DNA from: Chamaecyparis obtusa
Lineage: Eukaryota > Streptophyta > Pinopsida > Cupressales > Cupressaceae
Reading direction: 5' to 3'
DNA: 64,000 nucleotides
Assembly (NCBI GenBank): GCA_027943335.1
Contig: BSBK01000871.1
Span: 2,043,501-2,107,500, forward strand
The notes under the pieces were generated by a model, which saw only the letters and a list, made by a program, of their open reading frames with translations, had not been told where the DNA came from and did not search any database. A program made the translations under genes and the position numbers. Shown here piece by piece: positions 1-10,904 of this stretch (the stretch's first letter is position 1; every line of letters starts with the position of its first letter).

Positions 1-260
1 AGAGCCAATTTGAACTTTTGAAGACTTTGTGCTGCAGGAGGACAAATTGTTATAGTTGGTAGTGGTTGCAAATACTAGGAGTTGAAGACTTTGAGCTTTA
101 GCTTTGAGTGTTTTATTTCAATTTTAGGATTATTAGTCAGAGACTTTGAGCCTCACTATTGGCTCTAGTTATTCTTCAAATATGATTAATTGCAAGAGAC
201 TTTGGGCCTTTGTTCTTAATCTACCAAATATAATTATAACTGCTGCCTTAGGAGTTGTTC
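1..260. repeat. degenerate minisatellite, period about 56 bp
   Basis: A core GAAGACTTTG / AGAGACTTTG starts at 20, 84, 139 and 195, giving spacings of 64, 55 and 56 bases, followed each time by a short g/c-rich tail (gagct, gagcc, gggcc). Sequence between cores is poorly conserved. A similar core with the same spacing recurs near 1171-1290. No coding meaning is visible. Confidence 0.45.
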
Positions 261-320
261 TTATGTCAACTACCGAGTCACCAGTATTATCATAGCAGTA
301 GGAGATCTTTGTAGAGTTAG

Positions 321-677
321 AAAGTTGTTACTTGTGAATCTTTCTTGAAAAAAGAGGAACAGATTGGAATTTGCGGTTTGGATACGGATGAGGCTATCAA
401 AGTGTTCAAGGCGAACATTGAGTTGAACAAGAACAAAAAGGACCTCATGACAACAAACATTACATAGATTGCACAGGTCGAATTGATGTTGTACCTGAGC
501 GTGGATCAATTGCCCAAGTATGTTGAGAAGGTACTGAAGCTGTGATGGGAAAGAGAAGCCGCCAAGACCAAGATCCTTAGCATGAAGAACCTGAACACAA
601 ACATGACACAAGAACTGCTAGCCGCTTATGCTGCTTGGAAGAGCGCACATGGATCTGATGAGGATGATGATGTGTAA
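321..677 (+). pseudogene. broken reading frame of unknown family
   Basis: One plus-strand frame can be followed for about 118 codons, interrupted only by TAG at 465-467 and TGA at 543-545 and closed by TAA at 675-677. The composition is protein-like: Lys/Asn/Glu-rich helices, then a C-terminus reading AAYAAWKSAHGSDEDDDV with an acidic end. Both internal stops stay in the same frame with no shift, as expected for a recently decayed gene or transposon protein. No start codon is obvious, because the frame is closed by a stop at 318-320. I do not recognise the family. A minus-strand frame over the same bases looks like its shadow. It could be a transposon protein or a host pseudogene. Confidence 0.4.
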
Positions 678-1170
678 CCTGATGGTGGTGCCGTTAAATA
701 TTTTAAAGTTATTTTCATGCTTTGATACTTGCTGGGGACACGTGTCCCATAAACATTGTTAAACTTTGCTAATTGTCTTCAGGGAGGTCGAGTTTTTAGG
801 GAGACCTCCCTTGGTTTTCGCATAAACTTCTATTTAATAGTTTAGAAAAGAACAGTTAGGGGTTCAAAAAATAGTAAGAAAGCTAGATAACTCGATACTT
901 TTTTTGGTTTTCTAGAAAGGAAGTTTTGGTATGATATAAGATTGAAACTGAACAAAAACTAAAAAATCTTCTTGTCTTTGTTGCATTAAGAATATAAGTA
1001 ATCAGTGTTTCAAGGTTTAAATCTTGGTGTTTAAGCTTTGTGGATGAGTATTTTTTTGTGAATAATTCAAGTGGAACATTTACGCTTACAGTTTCTTGGC
1101 AAGTTTAGATCAATCATTTAGAGATTTTCTTTCCTTTAAATGTTCAATTTGATGTATTTGAAATGATTAA
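678..1170. other. non-coding spacer with one perfect palindrome
   Basis: No credible reading frame. The 14-base palindrome GGGACACGTGTCCC lies at 735-748 and contains a CACGTG core (739-744). This could be a G-box-like site, or a remnant of the same GGGAC/GTCCC-rich material seen at 2040-2290; the sequence alone does not decide. Confidence 0.3.
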
Positions 1171-1300
1171 TAGAGAACTTTGATTTTCTGTTATTGATTT
1201 CTTGGAGTTCGAAGTGGAAGCAGTTGATAGAGAACTTTGATTCCCTATTACTGGTTTCTTGGATTTGATGTGTGGATTATATTAGAAAACTTTGATTTTC
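1171..1300. repeat. three-copy degenerate repeat, period 55-57 bp
   Basis: TAGAGAACTTTGAT-like cores start at 1171, 1228 and 1283 (third copy TAGAAAACTTTGAT), each followed by a tttctgtt... and ttcttgga-type segment. Period and core resemble the repeat at 1-260, so both may come from one family. Confidence 0.5.
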
Positions 1301-2039
1301 TGTTTTTTATGTCTTGAAGTGAAATTAACAAATGTGCCTCTCATCTAAGAATGAATAGGACAGCCTTATGTGCTTTCTGGTAAAAAGTACACTCCATACG
1401 TTAGGATAGATTATTCATCGAATAACTATTAGAGGGAGCTGTACCTAGTTAAAAATTTAGAGGGAAGTGATAAGTATATACTTACCCAACTGTTGGTTTG
1501 AGATTGTCTGCCTTCAAAGAAGGGTAATAGAGTGATTTATTGAGTTAAGAAAGGAAGGCAAAATCTGTTAACCAACAGGTTCTTTAACTCTTCAACATAT
1601 CTTTGGTTGCTTTGGGTTGTGCATCTGGAAGAAGTATTCCTATTGCATTTTCAATGAAAAAATCACTTTTTCAATGCTGAGAACTATGTTTCAAACCATG
1701 TTTTTTCTGAATTTTCAGAATGCAGTTGGGAGTAGGTATTGAATGGGAGTGTGTTTTACATGCTGGCAAATTTTTCCTTGGGATGGTGAATTATATAAAA
1801 ATGTTTTGACATCATTAACATTCCAAAGAGCTATATTCAAATAAATTAATGTTAACATCTATGGAATTGAAATTTGAAATTCAATATTGATTGAGATTGT
1901 GGGTTTGGATCACTTGTGTTAATGGAGGGGATGAAGGCCCTCATTTGTTGTGACCTCAACTGGCATGGGCCAGCTTAAAAATTCCTAAGATTTATCAATC
2001 AAAAAACCATTTTGACTAAAATAAGAATTTGAAATTGTA
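1301..2039. other. spacer without recognisable gene
   Basis: AT-rich sequence with short open frames only. No splice-site-bounded exon, repeat array or RNA gene was found. Confidence 0.4.
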
Positions 2040-2290
2040 AATATAGTGTTAACACGTTTCCACCCGGAAATGCATCTATTTTGGAAATGGAAATGGTTTC
2101 AGGAACATGGGATGGTTGGAAACGTTTCCAAGCTATCCATGATGAAGCTAATTTTTTGGAAACTGTCCCAGAATCTCAGGGACAGTCAACGGAAGTTTTG
2201 GAAACCTTTGACCGTCCTCGAGACGGATGGGGATGGCCAAGCGTCCCCTAATTGTCCCGGGGACTGATTGCTGTTTCCGGCAGCATGAGG
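2040..2290. repeat. GC-richer palindrome-dense block
   Basis: Within 250 bases there is a perfect 12-base palindrome GGAAACGTTTCC (2118-2129), a 7-base stem CTGTCCC...GGGACAG with a 9-base loop (2163-2185), and GTCCCGGGGAC (2254-2264). A 73-codon frame crosses it but has no recognisable features. The block is much richer in GC than its flanks. A related vocabulary (GGAAAC-CT-GTTTCC, gtcccc) recurs at 3117-3190, so the two may be ends or fragments of one non-autonomous element. Confidence 0.4.
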
Positions 2291-3034
2291 CAAAAAGTAA
2301 GATAATTTTATAGAATATTTACAATTTTTTAAAATCTTGTGTGGGCCCCACACCTCAAGGCAACCCTAAGTATTAAAATATGTTATTACTAATATCAAAT
2401 CGTAAGCATATGATTGAAAATATCAAATATTGTATTCCTTGCAAGTTGCGTATAGATTGGCCTGAGTGAACAGAGTTATGCCCCAGTGAATAATCATTTG
2501 CTCTTGCTGCTGTTAGAATGTGAACAAAGTTATCTGTGAATTCTGGAAGTCTTTTGTGGAAATCTGCAGATTGAGAGTGTAAATCTGAGCAAAATTTAGT
2601 ATTCTCAGACCAAATCTTAGGGGCAGCAAGATACTATCTTTGTTTTCATTTTGACTTTGAAGTTTGAGACTTTGAGTCTTATGACATTATATGATACATT
2701 AATGCAATGATAATTGAATCTTGATATATGATATGATACTTTAACTTTTCATTTTGCAGCCTTTGCGCATTTGATGTATGCTATGATACGCTTCATTGTT
2801 TCAATGAATTATATCTACGAATGTATGAAATTGAAATTTCTCATTTGATTCATTTGATGCTATCCTATGTTCTTATTCTATGATGATTCGGTTTGATTCA
2901 TTTGATACTATGTTTTATGATAAGTTGATGAATGATTATTTATTTTAGATTTGTAAATGTTATGTTGCTATGATGAATGTTACAATGTTATATAATTAAT
3001 GAATATATTTGAAATTTCAATTTTCTCTCTATAT
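2291..3034. other. spacer without recognisable gene
   Basis: AT-rich, with repeated ATGATAC/ATTTGAT words (2690-2930) but no clear array. No coding signal seen. Confidence 0.35.
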
Positions 3035-3039
3035 AAATG

Positions 3040-3116
3040 CATATATATATATATATATGTATATATGTGTATGTATATATATATGTGTGTGTGTATATAT
3101 ATATACATATATATAT
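3040..3116. repeat. compound (TA)n/(TG)n microsatellite
   Basis: Alternating TA and TG runs cover about 75 bases. Reading frames that cross it on both strands are low-complexity artefacts. Confidence 0.9.
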
Positions 3117-3192
3117 GGCGTCCCCTGCTCTGGAAAAAAAAACACCTCGGAAACCTGTTTCCCTGTCCCCCTGTCCCAGAAACTTGGGGTAA
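3117..3192. repeat. short GC-rich block related to 2040-2290
   Basis: Contains GGAAACCTGTTTCC (3149-3162), an interrupted palindrome using the same half-sites as the one at 2118-2129, plus several gtccc runs. It directly abuts the TA/TG microsatellite. Confidence 0.3.
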
Positions 3193-3740
3193 CATAGTGT
3201 AAATATGAATATCTGAATGTTGTATTATTGGCGATAATGAAAATAGCTGTTTGAAAATACTTTTCTATTTGTTTCTTTTATTTTTTATGTTTCCATTCTT
3301 TGGTTTCTCGACTACCATTCAGGTAGAAAGGGTAAGGGGAGGCAGGGGAATGTTAGGGCATCCCCAAGTATCACCACTAAACAAGAAACCTAAGTTGGAT
3401 GCCAAAAATGTCCTAAACATCCTTGGAATCAGAAAAATGTGGATGAAAGGATGATGACCCTGAAACATTTGGGACAATTCTAGAGGGGAGAGTGTGTCCT
3501 TATTGGGCATTGTTTTAAAAGTAGTCACTAATAATGTTGGAGTAGGTTTCTTTGTAAGATTAGCTGCAGCTCTTGCCTTTAAGCATTCACACAGTAACAT
3601 CCCATGGCAGGAGACTTCTTTAAGGCTTGGTGTCACGAAGTATCATAACAATGAATACTTCTAGTTAGTCAAATTTCTAATTATACCTTGATATCTAATT
3701 CAGCATTCTCTGACACTGTTTGCAATGTTTTGATGTGCAG

Positions 3741-4069
3741 CTGGCTTGCACAATGACTTTTGAAGCTGTTCATGCATGTTCTTGCGACACAGGGATCAAC
3801 CATCCAAACCAATATTTCAAAGAGAGTCAAAAAGTTTTACAAGCGAAGGTTTGTGATCTTGTGGTTTTATTGTCTTGGTGGTTTACCTTTGCTTTTTCCA
3901 AGTGATGCTTTTACCATGTAGAATCAAATGATTACGTCCATTAAATGCATTGATTGGGATCAAAAAGTTGTAATATATCCTATTGGTGAATAAGTGTGTT
4001 CTTTTGTCTCTGCAGAATCCAGTGCCTGAATCAGGAGAGTCTCCATCAACCCCAATCCGAAAAAGTTGA
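3741..4069 (+). CDS. 3' end (two exons) of an unrecognised gene
   Basis: Two plus-strand exons join cleanly. The first, 3741-3848, is exactly 36 codons, preceded by gatgtgcag and followed by a GT donor (gcgaag|gtttgt). The second, 4016-4069, follows a strong polypyrimidine tract ending tctctgcag and runs 17 codons to TGA (4067-4069). Both junctions are phase 0 and the joined frame is open. The joined C-terminus contains the Cys pair ACSCDTG, then HPNQYF, and ends SPSTPIRKS, a Ser/Pro-rich basic tail. A good phase-0 donor (TTT|GTAAGA, 3554-3559) suggests a preceding exon ending at 3553, but its start is unclear. I do not recognise the protein. Bases 4070-4700 would be its 3' UTR. It could also be a decayed gene fragment, since upstream exons are not evident. 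Confidence 0.45.
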
Positions 4070-6727
4070 AAATGTTATTATTTCTACCCTGATTTTTGGG
4101 TGAAAGTAATGTTAGATGATTCTGTTTCAACAACTTTAATAGAAGGGTCATTGTTATCTGAATAACACAGCTTCCTCCTAGAAAGATTAACAGATCAGGA
4201 GATACCTCGATGCAAATGGAGCAGTCCTATCATTTGGTGAATTGATATTTGTCAGGGCTTATGTGCATGGTATAGGTTCAATAATCAACACTGTTTTATT
4301 CAAACACACGTAGGCATGTTTCTCTCATCCAAAGCTATTCAATCAGGACAAATTGCTGGCATTGTTTGTCGTTCAGGGCTAGCATTCTGGTAGCTCCTTG
4401 TTATCATGCACGTCCTCTTATCTTTTATAATTATATAACATCTTAATCTAGTACATTAGGGCGTGTAGTTGGTTCCGCAATGTAACTCTCTCGATGCAAT
4501 CTATTCAAATCCAAGTGTTCTTTTTCAGTAATCTTCTATGTATTTTCTATTGAATATTCTCACTAGGTAACTTCTTAATATTCAGCCAACAAGAATATGT
4601 ATTGAGCTTTTTATCCTGGTTGAAATGTATTTTCAAAGATCTATTTGTAACAATATTCAGTATTATATGATGCGTTTGAACACCAGCCGAGGCCTTTTTA
4701 TAGATATATCAGATTGTATTTTCTGACTCTAGCTCTCAATTATGTAACTTATCAACTTTGTTGGTTTTGTTGTAATCTTGTACATGGGCATTCTAATCTG
4801 CCCCCAGAAGCAAGCACTCGGAAGGGTTTTTTACAACTCTTTTTATTACTAATTTACGCTTTTTTCATCATGGAAAAACATCATCAATGCCAATAACAAG
4901 CTGGTGTGCTTACAACTTTTGTAGTCTGGAAAGTGGTTTAGCAGTAACTTGTTCTGCTTACGACTTTTGTTGACCTCAAGAATGACGTAAATATACACGA
5001 CATTTTATGTTAATTTTTGTTTCGGAGAATAGCTTTTATTGGCAAAAATGTAAATTATCTTGAACCTATGTTCTCTATTGCGTTATTAGAAAGATGAATA
5101 TATTGTCATTATTATCCAGAAAATTGATAGATTCCTTAACATGCCCTACTAAATGGTTGACGTTTATGAAGGATATGATACATTGTACTGGCCTTTTCAT
5201 TGATTCATGCACTATCACAATGTGCTTTTGATATTAGTTAAGGGTAAACTATACAGTTGCGATACTACAAATTGACTTTTAGACTTGGATTATGAATCTT
5301 GTAGCATGGCTCTTTTATTGTTATTATTTGACATGACTGCAAGGTTCTGTTCTGCTGGTGCATTTCAGTCCAAGATGGGAGAACTGATATGAATAAGGCA
5401 AGGGCCAGGCCACTGGGGTTGAAATGGACAAAGGAGGTTATTGGGTTTTGTTGCCATATGTGCAAAAAAAAAAAGGTTTTAATGAACATAGAATGACGCA
5501 TTTGAGGACAAGTGCTGAAGCGAGCGTAAAATTAGTGGGAAAATGGTGAACTATGCATTTTTGTCCTCTACATAGTGCTGCCACTTCGGCATGTATATGA
5601 ACTACATGCTAAATTATTAAATAAAACTAGCACATATGCTGTAGGGTAACTGAGATAAACTTGTATACAAGAACAGATGAAGTGAAACTTCAAGTGAACA
5701 ATGTTTTTTTTAGGAAATCAAATGTCAGCCTAATATTTCTATGCACATTAATATTTTTTCAAATTGATTTTTTTTAAAAACTTTTGTTAATGTAGACTTA
5801 ATGTGATTAGCTGAGTGAAAGTAAATGAAAAGTAATAGCAGTGTATTTTGAGAATATTGAAGTGGGTCTTTAAGTAGTCCATGTATAAATTTTGTTGCAA
5901 TTAAGTCATTTTCACTTTGGTTAATGTTACCAATTTAAGAAATAAAAATATTTCTCCTAAAGTGAACTAATTTTAAAATATACATTATGTAAAGATATTT
6001 TTTTAGCACAATTTATAATTTTTGGTATATCATTTCTATATTGAACTATATTATATATGTTTTGCATTGATATTTCAGATTGCATTGAATAGTTGAGAAT
6101 GATTATTTTTTTCTATCAAACATCATAAGAAGTTCCAAACTTTTAGTGTTCTTTCTCATAAATTAGTTACTCTAGTATAAACCATTGCACCTAACAGAAA
6201 TTTTTATAAAGAAGCCTATGATAGGGCACAATATAAAATTATATATTATTAGAAACTTTATATTTAATTTGAAATAAAAAATATTTGTTATTATAATTAT
6301 TAAAGTATTTTTATATTTTTATCTATAAGATAAATTCAAATTTAAATATTTTCATTGAGATATATTTTTTAAATCTTAAACTATAAATGTAATGTTATAC
6401 AAGGTTGCAGTGCAACATAGTTCTTGCCAAATGTTGGTAAAAATGTTTTGCTCCTTTTCAAAAAATGAATTGTGTATTTGATCAATTGTATTTTTTTAAT
6501 GTTTTGAAAAATAATGCATTCAAATGAATAAAGTATTGATGCATTAGTATGTCACACATGACTATAATGTAAAAGAGGGAATTTTACTAAAAGTTAGTTT
6601 AATTAGGATTATATTAATATACTATAATAATTATTCATATATTAATAAAAATATAATATAAAATTAATTAATAATTTTAATATATTAAATAATATAATGT
6701 ACTTTAGTTATAATAAATATTCATATA
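4070..6727. other. 3' flank and long AT-rich spacer
   Basis: No intact gene is visible. The first 600 bases may be the 3' UTR of the gene ending at 4069. Around 5425-5530 a plus-strand stretch around an 11-A run reads, across a probable one-base slip, like a CxxC...HxxxH zinc-finger remnant, but this is too short to name. From about 5700 to 6727 the sequence is very AT-rich and featureless up to the LINE target site. Confidence 0.35.
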
Positions 6728-6741
6728 ATTTAATAATTATT
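6728..6741. repeat. left target-site duplication of the LINE
   Basis: ATTTAATAATTATT directly abuts the poly-T (poly-A on the minus strand) at the 3' end of the LINE. The same 14 bases occur at 12695-12708, immediately beyond its 5' end. Confidence 0.75.
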
Positions 6742-6873
6742 TTTTTTGAATTAATTATAGAGGGATTAAAAAACAAAATATTACAAGAGTCAAACGGGTG
6801 AGGCCAAGCCTCAGTCAACAGAGTTCACAAAAACATAAAAAATATACAAAGAGTATCAAGGCGACAACAAAGA

Positions 6874-9800
6874 CTAGTGCAGAATAGAGTTATAATCTTC
6901 AACCCAAGCAGTCCAACCCCTTGGGCCTTTCATCCAGACAATGTTCTTTCTTTCTTGAATTTGTTGCAGCATGCTGATTTGAAGATTAGTGGCATTTTTG
7001 TTCTTGTGGACTTCATTAGTGAGTTTCTTTAGGGTAGCTTCAAAGTTGGCGAAGTTGTCCATATGTCTCCTCCAATCAAAATCGTCCTTCAACTCATAAA
7101 CGAACATGGTGGAGTGTTTCGCTTGGAGAAATCTTCTGAGCTTTTTCCTGTCCAAAGTCATGTTCACATTCACCTACGAATAAATTTTGTAATATGTGAG
7201 TTTTCGAGAAAACTCAGTAAGGGATTTGGGAGAGGCTTGATACCTTTCTTCGTTTCTATACTTCCAAATCTGCCACAAAATGTTAGAAGATAACATATTC
7301 CAGAAAACATTAGCATCCTTTTTAATACCATCAATGTATCCAGTAATGATTTTAAAAATATTAATTGAGAAAGGGTACTGATACCAAACATATGCCAAAT
7401 GTTTTTGGCAAAAAGACAATCAAAGAATATATGCCTGCAAGTGTCGGGAAGACCACAAAGATTGTAGACATCAAAACCAGTAGAATCTTTCCTCAGGGGG
7501 AGTTTGTCAATAAGCATGAGCCATCTAAAGCATTTAATTTTAGGCTCAATGGGAGACTTCCAAAGTCTGTCAAGGTGAGCTTTCCACATATTAACATCTA
7601 ACTCGGTATACCAGAGTTTGTTAATATGCATAATAATGTCTCTATTATCATCAATGATTTTATAAATATTTTTGGCTTTAATTCTATCCACAATCGTGCC
7701 ATCAGGCCATTTTATCTTGAGATATCTATGAGAATCAACATGACACACCTTAGGCAGGTCCTTATAGGCTTTGATGATCATGTTATACGTCCTTTTTTGA
7801 GACACTTGGATATGAAATTTAGTATTGATGTCTTCCTAACTGATAAGTTTGTCCTCTTCAAACAGGCTAATGAGCTGAGAGATACCAAGATTATTCCAAA
7901 GCTTAGCAGAGCACCCTTGAGTGAGGGCAAGGGGCTTCCCGACAAGATGCAAATTCCACCAAATGGATCTTTCACCGTACAAGGCTCCTTGACCATGGAA
8001 GGCTTTATTAGTGATGTAGGGCTTAACAAATTCTCAGGCCTTCCAAATGGTTTTAAAAATCAGAGAGCCTTGAACAATGATGGGAAAATCGCCCACTATG
8101 ATATCACATAGAGGAATATTCTTCCAAGACTTAGCTTTTTTTGGGACACCTCTTTCTATATTGCTTCTAATAAGGACCTTCCAAGGTTCATCCCCTTCAA
8201 GGGAGTGAAAGATCCATTTGGCGGAGAGGGCAATTCCTTGAAGTTTTAGGTCCTTAAGGCCTAAACCTCCAAGGAGCTTATTAGTGTGGCACCAAACCCA
8301 ATTGATAGCGTGTCTCTTCTTATTCCCCTTACCATCAGACCAAAGGAAGTTCCTAATGGCTTTTTGAATTTCAAGAATTTGGTAGTTGTTAAACATCCAG
8401 GCTGAAGTGTAGTAAACGCTATAAGAGGAAATGATCTTTTGACAAACCTGCACCCTACCCACAAGCGAGAGGGATCTGTTATGCCACTTGCTGAGCTTCT
8501 TGAAAATCTTCTCCTTAATCCAGGCCCACATATCTTTAAGGGAAGGGTCCAGGGAAAAAGAGATACCTATATGGGGAATAATTTTTTGAGGCCCACCCCA
8601 TTGGTAATTAAACTTGCTAAGCCAAACAGAGGGTTGATCAGTCCAGTCGAGGCAAATAGATTTAGATTGGGAGATACGGGAGCCCGAGACAGAACATAAG
8701 GCATCAAGCTTGGTTTGGAGAGCAACAAAGTTGGATTCAATAGCTTCAAAGAAAAGGGAGGTATCATCAGCGAAATGGCAGTTAATAAGATCAGAGTCAT
8801 TGGGAAGGGAGATGCCTTTAACAACAAGGGATAAGTTGTTATCTCTAATGATGTAAGTAAGGGCATCCAAGGCAATGACAAAAAGAGCAGGGGCTAGGGG
8901 GCATCCTTGTCTAATGGATCGGCTAAGGGGGAAAGGGGCAGACAGGGAGCCATTAATATCAATCTGGGCAGAGGCATCCTTAAGAAGAATCTTGACAAGG
9001 TTACAAAATATAGGGGGGAAACCAAAAGCTTCAAGCATAACATTAATAAAGTCCCATTCAATCCGGTCATAGGCTTTTTCAAAATCAAGCAATAACATAG
9101 CAGAGTTCTGATTAGTGTGTTTGGACCAGTTCATAGCTTCCCAACTAGTAATCAGATTTTCAAGAATATATCTCCCTTTGATAAAACCAGTTTGGGTGGG
9201 ACTCACAAATTTAGGAAGGATGGTTTCAAGTCTTAAGGCGAGAATCTTAGCAAGAATTTTATAGGACACATTAAGTAGAGTAATCGGCCTCCAGTTTTTA
9301 AGAAGGGCTTTGTCCCCATCTTTAGGAATCAATTTAATAATTCCTCTATTAATGAAGTTTCCCAGAGTGCCTTTATTATAGGCTTCAGAGTAAATATCAT
9401 AAAGGTCCTTACAAATCCAGTCTAAATTGGCCTTATAGAATTCAATAGGCAGATCATCCGGGCTAGGAGCCTTATCATTCTTAAGAGACTTAATGGCTTT
9501 CTCAATTTCTCTTATAGAGACTTCTTTATTAAGTAGGTCTCCATCCTGCCTAGAGATCCTATTAGGAATAAGGCATTTATACTCATTTCTTAGAGTCTTA
9601 GCTTCCTCAGAATCTTCTGAGGAGAATAAGTTAGAGTAGAACCTCACAAAAGCATCTTTAATACCATTGATATCAATGATCTCCTTATTATCGACCAGGA
9701 TTCTATCAATACATTCATTAGCTTGCTTTTGTTTGAGCAAATTGAAGAAAAATTTGGTTCCTCTATCCCCATTTTGGAGCCAGTGAGCACGGGATCTGAC

Positions 9801-10904
9801 CTTGGCCCCATTAATTTTAAATTGTTGGTGTTTCCTAAGGTTATCCCTAGCCTGGGCCACTTGAGTGCAAAAGGCAGAGTCATTGGGATTAGATTGGACA
9901 TTTAATTTAGCAGCACAAAGCTTATCAGAGAGCACTTTTTTTGACTGCCTATAATCTTTAGCCTTTTTATGACCGATGGTTCTAAGAAGGCTATGCCAGG
10001 CGGAGATGTTTTGACTCCAGAGATCAATAGGGGAAAGGGAGAGGAGACTATTATGGTTAATGATTCTAATGAGATGGATAGCCGAGAGAACATCTTCATC
10101 GAGAAGGAGAGAGTTGTTGACGATAAATATGTGGTTATCAGTAATGCTACAGGCAGGGGAGTTAGATATTCTAATGCGAACAAAAACCAAATGATGGTCT
10201 GAGAGCGAGGTGGGAGTCATGGTCACCAGGTTACCAAGATCATTAGAGAGGAAAGAGAAGACATTCTTATTGGCATAAAATCTATCTAACCTGACATAGA
10301 TACGAGCGGGGCTTTGTTGGAAATTACACCAAGTGTGCCACAGACCATTGTAATTATTAGACTTACCAGAAAGAGGATCATATAAATTCATGCACTATTT
10401 CATTCTATTCCAATGAAATTTTTCTATATCTTTCCAAGGAAAGGGAAGACCCCCAGATTTATCTTCCTGGGATTCTATCATGTTGAAGTCACCCCCAACT
10501 AACCAGGGGATATTAGGAAGGGAAGCGAGCCAGGACCAGAAATCCGCTCGTTCATTGTAATCATTGGAAGCATAGACGAAGCAAATACCAAAGGTCAAGG
10601 AATTGATATTCATAGTGACCCAAACAACCCTATTGCAAGGAGATATACCTTTGCTCGTGATGTAGGGAGTCCATTTAGGGCTAATTAGAAGGGCAACACC
10701 TCCCTTACCCTTCAAATGATTGGAGAAGACCTTAAAAACATCTTTCCAAATAAAATTCAAGTTACAGTCAAGAACAAAATCAGTAGCCTTTAATTCTTGA
10801 AGCATTAAACAATCCATATGCTTAAAATAGTCAATATACCGCTTGATAACATGTTTCCTATCAGGGGATTCAAGACCCCTAATGTTCCAAGATGTGCAAT
10901 TCAT
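6874..10904 (-). pseudogene. LINE ORF2: endonuclease-reverse transcriptase
   Basis: Starts at ATG 10904 and runs minus-ward in one frame. The endonuclease part shows WNIRGL, QELK, GGDFNM and, after a TAG at 10395-10397, SDHHLV. The reverse transcriptase shows LLLDFEKAYDRIEWDF, SIRQGCPLAPALF and an intact FADD catalytic box, followed by a VGRVQ-type thumb region. Frame continues through TGA (8034-8036) and TAG (7836-7838) into a zf-RVT-like segment (IKCFRWLMLIDKLPLR..., C-GLPDTCRHIFFDC). A frameshift near 7375-7420 moves the rest to another frame, where FWNMLSSNILWQIWKYRNE is found. A further TAG precedes the C-terminal 100 codons, which end at 6874. All expected domains are present, so the element was intact when it inserted. 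Confidence 0.9.

Noticed and set aside
3009..3202. Overlapping 62-71-codon frames on both strands
   Set aside because: They are translations of the TA/TG microsatellite and have only Tyr/Ile/Met/Cys low-complexity content.
7626..8111. Plus-strand frames opposite the LINE (also others in 8.4-12.1 kb)
   Set aside because: They are antisense shadows of LINE ORF1 and ORF2, which carry the recognisable motifs.
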